A stretch of 55,069 nucleotides of DNA from an archaeon (GTDB lineage: Archaea > EX4484-52 > WAPT01): NCBI GenBank assembly GCA_029258795.1, contig JAPDKB010000007.1, forward strand, positions 1 to 55,069, written 5' to 3'. The first letter of the stretch is position 1. Every line of letters starts with the position of its first letter. Made by a program: the position numbers and the translations under genes. The notes under the pieces were generated by a model. That model saw only the letters and a list, made by a program, of their open reading frames with translations. It did not search any database and had not been told where the DNA came from. This document shows positions 50,486-55,069 of the stretch, one piece after another.

Positions 50486-51687
50486 TCACGACCCCTCCTG
50501 AAGCGAACAATTGTGCTTTCCATCAGCAAAAGCGAAGGCATGAAAAAGATGGTTATGAAGAGCATGCATCCTATACCCAGAGCGAGAGCTATACCGAGTG
50601 ACTCGAGCATGGGAAATGCCGTACTTAGCAAAGCGAGAAATCCTGCTATCGTTGTCATGCCGGAACCCGTTATGCTTGAACCCACCGACGGAAGCGCATT
50701 TCTTATGGCGTCAGGTGGTGTTGAGCCCCTCTCAACCTCCTCCCTGTAGCGCTCCACCATGAAAACTCCGTACTCCACCCCAAGCCCCACAACCATGGCT
50801 CCGACACCCACGGTGGCCATGGTAAGCTTCCACCCCATCCACCCGAAGATTCCGGCAGTCCAAGCAACGCCCATTGTGAGGGGTATGAATATGAGCACAG
50901 CGTCCTTCAAACTTCTTCTCAGGAACACGAGAAGAACGAAAATGATAATGATCGCCAAACCCAAGGTGTAAGCCATATCGTGCAGCATCAGCTCAAACAG
51001 CTTGCGACGCATTGGCGGCATGCCGGTTATGGTGTATTTCAGACATGCAGGCCTCTCGACGCTCTCCATGATCTGCCGAATTCTGTCCGTGTTTCTCTTG
51101 ATGCTTTCCTCACTGCTACCTACATCCATATCGATCAGCATCACCGTGGATCTCCTGTCCTTGCTGATGAGCGAATCCAGACCCGCCTTTTCTATTATGC
51201 TCTTGATCATACCCTCATCGGCGGGCACATAACCCATGGACGTGAAGGGCAGTGCAATTGAAACAACGCTCCGGACATTCGGCTCATGTGAAAGCTTTTC
51301 AGATGCATCAATCAAAAACCGGATGATGGCCGGGGAGGTAATCTCCTTGGGTGTGGAGGTTGCAGCGCAGTTCTCATCCAAACTGACCAGAATGAAAACT
51401 TTGTCGGCCGTGCCGAAAACATCTCTAACCGCAAGCTCGAGCTTCACGCTTTCTATATTGGAGGGAAGGAGTTTTACGATGTCGGTTTCCATATTCACAC
51501 TGGGTATGCTCAAAATCATCAAGAAGGTAATTGTTGTCATCAGCACCAGAATATAAGGATAATAATTAATGTGGATTTCGGCCAGCTTTCTCAGCGCTCT
51601 TTCCGCTGGCGTTGAGCGGGATGAAGCTTCCGCTCTCTTTCCTTCGGTCACTCTCCTTCTCTTACTCTTTCGTCTCGAATCCGTCAT
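50482..51687 (-). CDS. MMPL/RND-family membrane protein, shorter partner
   Basis: 401 residues: a basic N-terminal (SRRKSKRRRV), one helix at about 40-60, an outside domain to about 220, and five helices with VGAMVVGLGVEYGVFMVERY, the RND motif seen also in the partner. No coiled-coil, unlike 48740-50485. The frame opens at 51765, but the ATG at 51685-51687 lies 14 bases after the permease stop and fits the operon. Together the two half-sized proteins may form one transporter or two related ones. Confidence 0.88.
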   Translation of the reverse strand: MTDSRRKSKRRRVTEGKRAEASSRSTPAERALRKLAEIHINYYPYILVLMTTITFLMILSIPSVNMETDIVKLLPSNIESVKLELAVRDVFGTADKVFILVSLDENCAATSTPKEITSPAIIRFLIDASEKLSHEPNVRSVVSIALPFTSMGYVPADEGMIKSIIEKAGLDSLISKDRRSTVMLIDMDVGSSEESIKRNTDRIRQIMESVERPACLKYTITGMPPMRRKLFELMLHDMAYTLGLAIIIIFVLLVFLRRSLKDAVLIFIPLTMGVAWTAGIFGWMGWKLTMATVGVGAMVVGLGVEYGVFMVERYREEVERGSTPPDAIRNALPSVGSSITGSGMTTIAGFLALLSTAFPMLESLGIALALGIGCMLFITIFFMPSLLLMESTIVRFRRGRE

Positions 51688-51701
51688 GAAGTGCACACCC
51701 T

Positions 51702-52493
51702 TCAAACTTCCATTCTGCTGAAGCTTATCGCGCTCAGGACAAAGGTTATGGTTGCTGCGATGCATGCTACGAAAGCGTCATACACAAGCCCAATTTCCCC
51801 GCTGCCGATCAGCATGTGCCTTATCCCATCCAGAATGTAAGATACCGGGTTGATGAGAAGTATGTTTCTCAACCATTCGGGAGCAAGGGTTATCGGCATG
51901 AAAGCCGTTGAAAGAAACACCATCGGCATTATGAAGATGTTCTGCACGAACTGAAAGCTCTCCATGTCCTGCATTCTTGAGGACACTGTCAATCCTATCC
52001 CCGTGGCAAATATGGAAAGAGCAATTATAAACGGCACGGCTGAAATAAAACCGGGAAGGTTCAGGTTTATTCTCATCATCATCGCTATCAAAACTATCAC
52101 GCACGCCTGAATCAGCGCCGTTGTCACAGCTCCCAGCGTTCTGCCCAGAACTATGGATAACCTGCTGACGGGAGCAACGAGCACCTCCTTCAGGAAGCCG
52201 AACTGTCTGTCCCATATCACCGCTATTCCAGCCATGACGGATGCGAAGATAACACTCATACCTATGAGCCCGCAGAGCAGAAATTGAAGGTATGTGATAC
52301 CACCGCTTGCCCCAGCTGATGCTCCACCGCCCAGGGTCAGCGCTCTCCCCACACCCATTCCGAAAGCCAGCAGGAAGAATAATGGCTGTAGCACGCTCCC
52401 CAGCACCCTGCCTTTCGTTCTTACAAATCGCTTCATGTGTCTCATCCAGATTATGTACACTGCCTGAAGCTCGTTGGTGGTTCTTTTTCTCAT
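51702..52493 (-). CDS. ABC-2 type transporter permease
   Basis: The 263-residue protein has six hydrophobic helices in the ABC-2 pattern; family strand SFLQ-like PLFFLLAFGMGVGRALT, RQFGFLKEVLVAPVSRLSIVLGRTLGAV and PVSYILDGIRHMLIG. It starts 10 bases after the ATPase gene. Frame is open further upstream, but ATG 52491-52493 gives the right N-terminus. Partner of the ATPase; substrate may be drug, lipid or peptide. Confidence 0.9.
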   Translation of the reverse strand: MRKRTTNELQAVYIIWMRHMKRFVRTKGRVLGSVLQPLFFLLAFGMGVGRALTLGGGASAGASGGITYLQFLLCGLIGMSVIFASVMAGIAVIWDRQFGFLKEVLVAPVSRLSIVLGRTLGAVTTALIQACVIVLIAMMMRINLNLPGFISAVPFIIALSIFATGIGLTVSSRMQDMESFQFVQNIFIMPMVFLSTAFMPITLAPEWLRNILLINPVSYILDGIRHMLIGSGEIGLVYDAFVACIAATITFVLSAISFSRMEV

Positions 52494-52503
52494 TATCAAC
52501 ACC

Positions 52504-53508
52504 TCATGCCATTCTCGAAAACCTCCTTTTTCTGAAGGGAGGAATATAAGCCCCACCATCGTTTCCGTTTTCAACATCTTCCGTGAGTTCCAGATAAACA
52601 TCTTCAAGCGAGGGATACTTCACGCTGAGCTCAATTAGCCGGACACCCCTCCTGACAAAAAGTTTTCGCAGAGCGCTGATCTTTTCCTCTATTCTCGAGC
52701 TTTCCAGCTCCACCGATTTCTCTTTCTCCACGATTACGCGCATCTCGCCCATCTCCCGCTTCAGCATTTCAAGGGCTTTTTTCTTGTCCGCTTCTGAAGA
52801 AAACACCACCACCAGCCTTTTCCTTCCGAACTTCTTTTTCAGCTCCTCAGGCGTGCCTTCCGCGACGATCCTGCCTTTATCGATCACAGCCACCCTATCG
52901 CACAGTTTCTCTGCTTCCTCGATGTAATGCGTTGTGAGAAATATGGTCAAACCCTTCTCCTTCTTTATTCTCAGTATATGCTCCCATATTTTCTTTCGGG
53001 TGTGGGCATCCAGCCCTATGGTCGGCTCATCCAGGAAAAGCAGTTCGGGATCATGCATAACGCTTCTCGCCACCTCCAGCTTTCTCCGCATACCTCCGGA
53101 GTAGCTTGAAACGAGCTTATCTTCCCACCCCTCAAGCTCCACAAGAGACATGAGTTCCTTTATCTTTCTTTTTATTTCATCCCCGCGCAAGCCATAAAGA
53201 CGCGCGTGATACTCCAGATTCTCTTTACCCGTGAGCTTGTCATCAAGAGCTGGATCCTGAAACACAACCCCAATCTTTCTTCTGACTTCCCATGGGTCCT
53301 TCACAACATCATGGCCCATAACAATGGCATTTCCACTCGTTGGTTTAAGCAGAGTGCAGAGAATTTTCTGCGTGGTCGTCTTTCCAGCGCCATTTGGTCC
53401 GAGAAACCCGAATATTGTGCCTTTTTTGACACGGAAGCTTATGGATTTAAGTGCCTGCACCCCACCTGCATACGTTTTGGTTAAGTTTTCAACAATTATG
53501 GCGTCCAT
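52504..53508 (-). CDS. ABC transporter ATP-binding protein (ABC-2 partner)
   Basis: A 334-residue ATPase of the DrrA/CcmA type: Walker A GPNGAGKTT, Q-loop VFQDPALD, signature YSGGMRRKLEVARS, Walker B LLFLDEPTIGLDAHTR, H-loop LTTHYIEEAE, and a C-terminal extension (KRLVVVFSSEADKKK onward). ATG 53506-53508 is taken as start, four codons after an upstream ATG. Drives the permease encoded next. Confidence 0.93.
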   Translation of the reverse strand: MDAIIVENLTKTYAGGVQALKSISFRVKKGTIFGFLGPNGAGKTTTQKILCTLLKPTSGNAIVMGHDVVKDPWEVRRKIGVVFQDPALDDKLTGKENLEYHARLYGLRGDEIKRKIKELMSLVELEGWEDKLVSSYSGGMRRKLEVARSVMHDPELLFLDEPTIGLDAHTRKKIWEHILRIKKEKGLTIFLTTHYIEEAEKLCDRVAVIDKGRIVAEGTPEELKKKFGRKRLVVVFSSEADKKKALEMLKREMGEMRVIVEKEKSVELESSRIEEKISALRKLFVRRGVRLIELSVKYPSLEDVYLELTEDVENGNDGGAYIPPFRKRRFSRMA

Positions 53509-53529
53509 GATCAGCATCACCCACCATCC

Positions 53530-54075
53530 TCAATCCATTTCTGCCATTCTTTCCAGTTTCTTCCTCGCGTTTTCAAGCACCTTTCTGACTTCTTCCGCGT
53601 CCACATTTTTTTCGGACACGGCAATGAACACCATCTTGATCAATTCGTTCAGCTCATCGATCAGACCGCTATCTCCAAGCTTCTCCTTACTGATGTTATT
53701 GAAGGTCTCGAACAGCATCCTAACCTCGTTAACATTCAGACATGTGGACACGCTTATCATCTCGTACATCTTTTCCCTGAGCTCTCTCTTGATCTCGCTC
53801 ACCTTCTCGGCAAGCTCGCTGCCCTTCTGAGTCAGCCGATACACCTTCTTTCCCCTTTCCTCGCGCGAAACTACAAGACCCTCTTTTTCCATGCTTTTCA
53901 GCGCGGGATAAAGCGTGCCGAAGGACGGCTTCCAGAAGCCCGTCTCCCTCATTATCCTGTTTCGGATTTCATATCCGTGAGCATCCCCCTCCCTCAGCAC
54001 AGCCAAAATGTGAGCTCTCAAAAACCCTTTTGGAATGAATTTTTTACCTTCAACTCCAGTTTTTTCATCCATCAA
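53530..54075 (-). CDS. PadR family transcriptional regulator
   Basis: The 181-residue regulator has a PadR winged helix: FLRAHILAVLREGDAHGYEIRNRI, FGTLYPALKSMEKEGLV, REERGKKVYRLTQKG. The C-terminal part is helical and would dimerise. PadR proteins often repress adjacent ABC exporters and release upon binding substrate. Located directly before the ABC genes (21 bases), which supports local control of this operon. Confidence 0.92.
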   Translation of the reverse strand: MMDEKTGVEGKKFIPKGFLRAHILAVLREGDAHGYEIRNRIMRETGFWKPSFGTLYPALKSMEKEGLVVSREERGKKVYRLTQKGSELAEKVSEIKRELREKMYEMISVSTCLNVNEVRMLFETFNNISKEKLGDSGLIDELNELIKMVFIAVSEKNVDAEEVRKVLENARKKLERMAEMD

Positions 54076-54102
54076 AACTCACCGTAATGGTGACCTGCTG
54101 CT

Positions 54103-55069
54103 TTACCCTTTCCTTCTGCGGTAGAGATACACAAGAATCAATGCAATCACACCCATTATCGCAACCAGAACGGCTCTTCTTACCATGATATTTCTTGCCT
54201 CCGCAACATTCACATTCACGTACTCTTCTCTCACCACCACATCATCTCCCGCCAGATACCTTATCTCCACCTTCAGCTGGTAGCTCTTTGGCTGCGCGTT
54301 TCTGTCTGCGCTGAGTGTGAAAACAGCAGTACCTTCAGCCTGTGGTTCGAGAGTTCCGATGTAATCGTACCTGTTATCCAAGCTTATGGGGACGAGAGCG
54401 CTTTTGACCAGTCTCACGGAAACGCTTTCAGCTTTCTCCTCGCCTCTATTCACAACCTTCAGCACAAGCCTGCCGTCACCACCCTGCACAACCTGATCCG
54501 GCTGGACGGAATAGCTTTCAAGCACGACTTCCGGATAGGGCGGGAGCTCTATGATGAGAGGTAATCGAATCTCCCGCTTAACCGATTTGCCACCACTCCT
54601 CTCCACATATTTTATCAGCAAAGTTGCATTGTAGTTGCCGGATTTAACACCTTCGTCGATATCAACATAAAAGCTGGCTGTGGCGGAATCCCCTTCCTTT
54701 ATCTCTCCCAGACCCGCAACATTGCTGTATGAGTGAGATGGCTCGAATCCATCCGGCAAAATGAGGGTTGCAACCACCCCGTAGGCAGGAGCATCCCCCA
54801 CATTCGTAATCTCGACCTCAAGCAGGTTTTCCTCGCTGTCTGGAAGAAGCTTGGAAGGCACGGTGGAAAGCTTGGTTATCACGAACTCGGACTGCTTGCT
54901 TTCCACATATATCCGGAGTTTTTCCTCCTTCCAGATGGCTCCACCTGAAGCTGTGCACCTGATCTTGAGCTCGTTCCAGCCGTCAGATGCCAGTTCATCC
55001 ACCCTCAACCTGAACTGCATCAGAGCTTCCTTCCCGGGAAGTAGATCTCCAACGGTGCAGGATTTCTGC
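54103..55069 (-). CDS. Membrane-anchored CARDB/COG1361-like protein (5' partial)
   Basis: The frame remains open through the right edge (preceding residues read TVGDLLPGKEAL), so the true N-terminus lies outside and the ATG at 55020 is likely internal. The visible part is a series of beta-sandwich repeats of about 100 residues (LLEVEITNVGDAPAYGVVATL and LVLKVVNRGEEKAESVSVRL are equivalent strands), ending with one transmembrane helix and RRRKG. Such CARDB/NEW3-like domains face outside. It reads toward padR with 27 bases between and is likely first in the export operon. Confidence 0.85.
   Translation of the reverse strand, partial: QKSCTVGDLLPGKEALMQFRLRVDELASDGWNELKIRCTASGGAIWKEEKLRIYVESKQSEFVITKLSTVPSKLLPDSEENLLEVEITNVGDAPAYGVVATLILPDGFEPSHSYSNVAGLGEIKEGDSATASFYVDIDEGVKSGNYNATLLIKYVERSGGKSVKREIRLPLIIELPPYPEVVLESYSVQPDQVVQGGDGRLVLKVVNRGEEKAESVSVRLVKSALVPISLDNRYDYIGTLEPQAEGTAVFTLSADRNAQPKSYQLKVEIRYLAGDDVVVREEYVNVNVAEARNIMVRRAVLVAIMGVIALILVYLYRRRKG

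Noticed and set aside
48740-51687. Two MMPL proteins as a single split RND gene
   Set aside because: Each has its own N-terminal membrane helix, external domain and helix bundle; the 4-base overlap is an ordinary coupled stop/start.
1-55069. CRISPR array, tRNA, rRNA, insertion sequence or integrated virus
   Set aside because: No repeated spacer pattern, tRNA-like cloverleaf with GGTTCGAATCC-like arm, transposase, integrase or terminal repeats seen in any gap; gaps are short.

Overview
The window is archaeal chromosome from one lineage. Kae1, RpoE'/Rpb7, Spt4, S24e, S27ae, S28e, L7Ae, L24e, FttA/aCPSF1, ABCE1, RNase P proteins Rpp30 and Pop5, a proteasome beta subunit, class V FBP aldolase/phosphatase and TATA-box promoters with many apparently leaderless genes all say Archaea. 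Hel308, a full helicase-nuclease Hef and a SepF-like division protein point to a euryarchaeal-type lineage rather than a thermoproteal one. There are no methanogenesis genes to place it further, and I cannot name the genus. Gene density is very high. No gene-free stretch exceeds 300 bases, and I see no tRNA, rRNA, CRISPR array, insertion sequence or phage module.

Layout. 1-5.9 kb: an orphan protein, Hel308, Kae1, then the S27ae/S24e/Spt4/RpoE' operon. 6-11.1 kb (plus strand): a sugar nucleotidyltransferase, Hef and a 601-residue orphan protein. 11.1-16.6 kb (minus): an information-processing operon read from Rpp30 and Pop5 through a zinc-KH protein and ABCE1 to a YkgJ-like protein, a UPF0200 P-loop kinase and a DNA glycosylase. 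16.7-21.8 kb: SepF, a compact voltage-sensor-like membrane protein, a V4R protein, FttA, proteasome beta and an HD protein. 21.8-26.4 kb: a variant archaemetzincin, enolase, a cation/Ca2+ exchanger, a pilin and Sua5. 26.4-36.9 kb: a cysteine-cluster secreted protein, a GT4 enzyme with a membrane partner, a sugar-phosphate operon (GlmU-like, HAD, YvcK-like), a DUF218 protein, an HTH regulator fused to an unusual domain, MFS and CPA2 transporters and a small duplicated protein.

37-47.3 kb is a divergent glycogen and gluconeogenesis locus. The minus arm carries debranching enzyme, FBP aldolase/phosphatase and a phosphohexomutase. The plus arm carries a eukaryote-type GT3 glycogen synthase, an N-terminal half of a GT-B glycosyltransferase, a full GT4/GT5-type glucan synthase, a GH57 amylase and a small unknown protein. 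Together these can make, trim and break down a glucan store and connect it to hexose phosphates.

47.3-48.6 kb is the L7Ae-S28e-L24e-Ndk operon. 48.7-55.1 kb is a compact export operon: a membrane-anchored CARDB-like protein (cut by the window edge), PadR regulator, ABC ATPase, ABC-2 permease and two MMPL/RND proteins.

Most notable: a 124-bp, one-mismatch internal duplication in ABCE1 that looks like recent gene conversion between its two ATPase domains; the glycogen locus with two different synthases plus a half-glycosyltransferase; the ABC+RND hybrid export operon; an archaemetzincin whose zinc motif carries an insertion; and a pore-less voltage-sensor-like protein.
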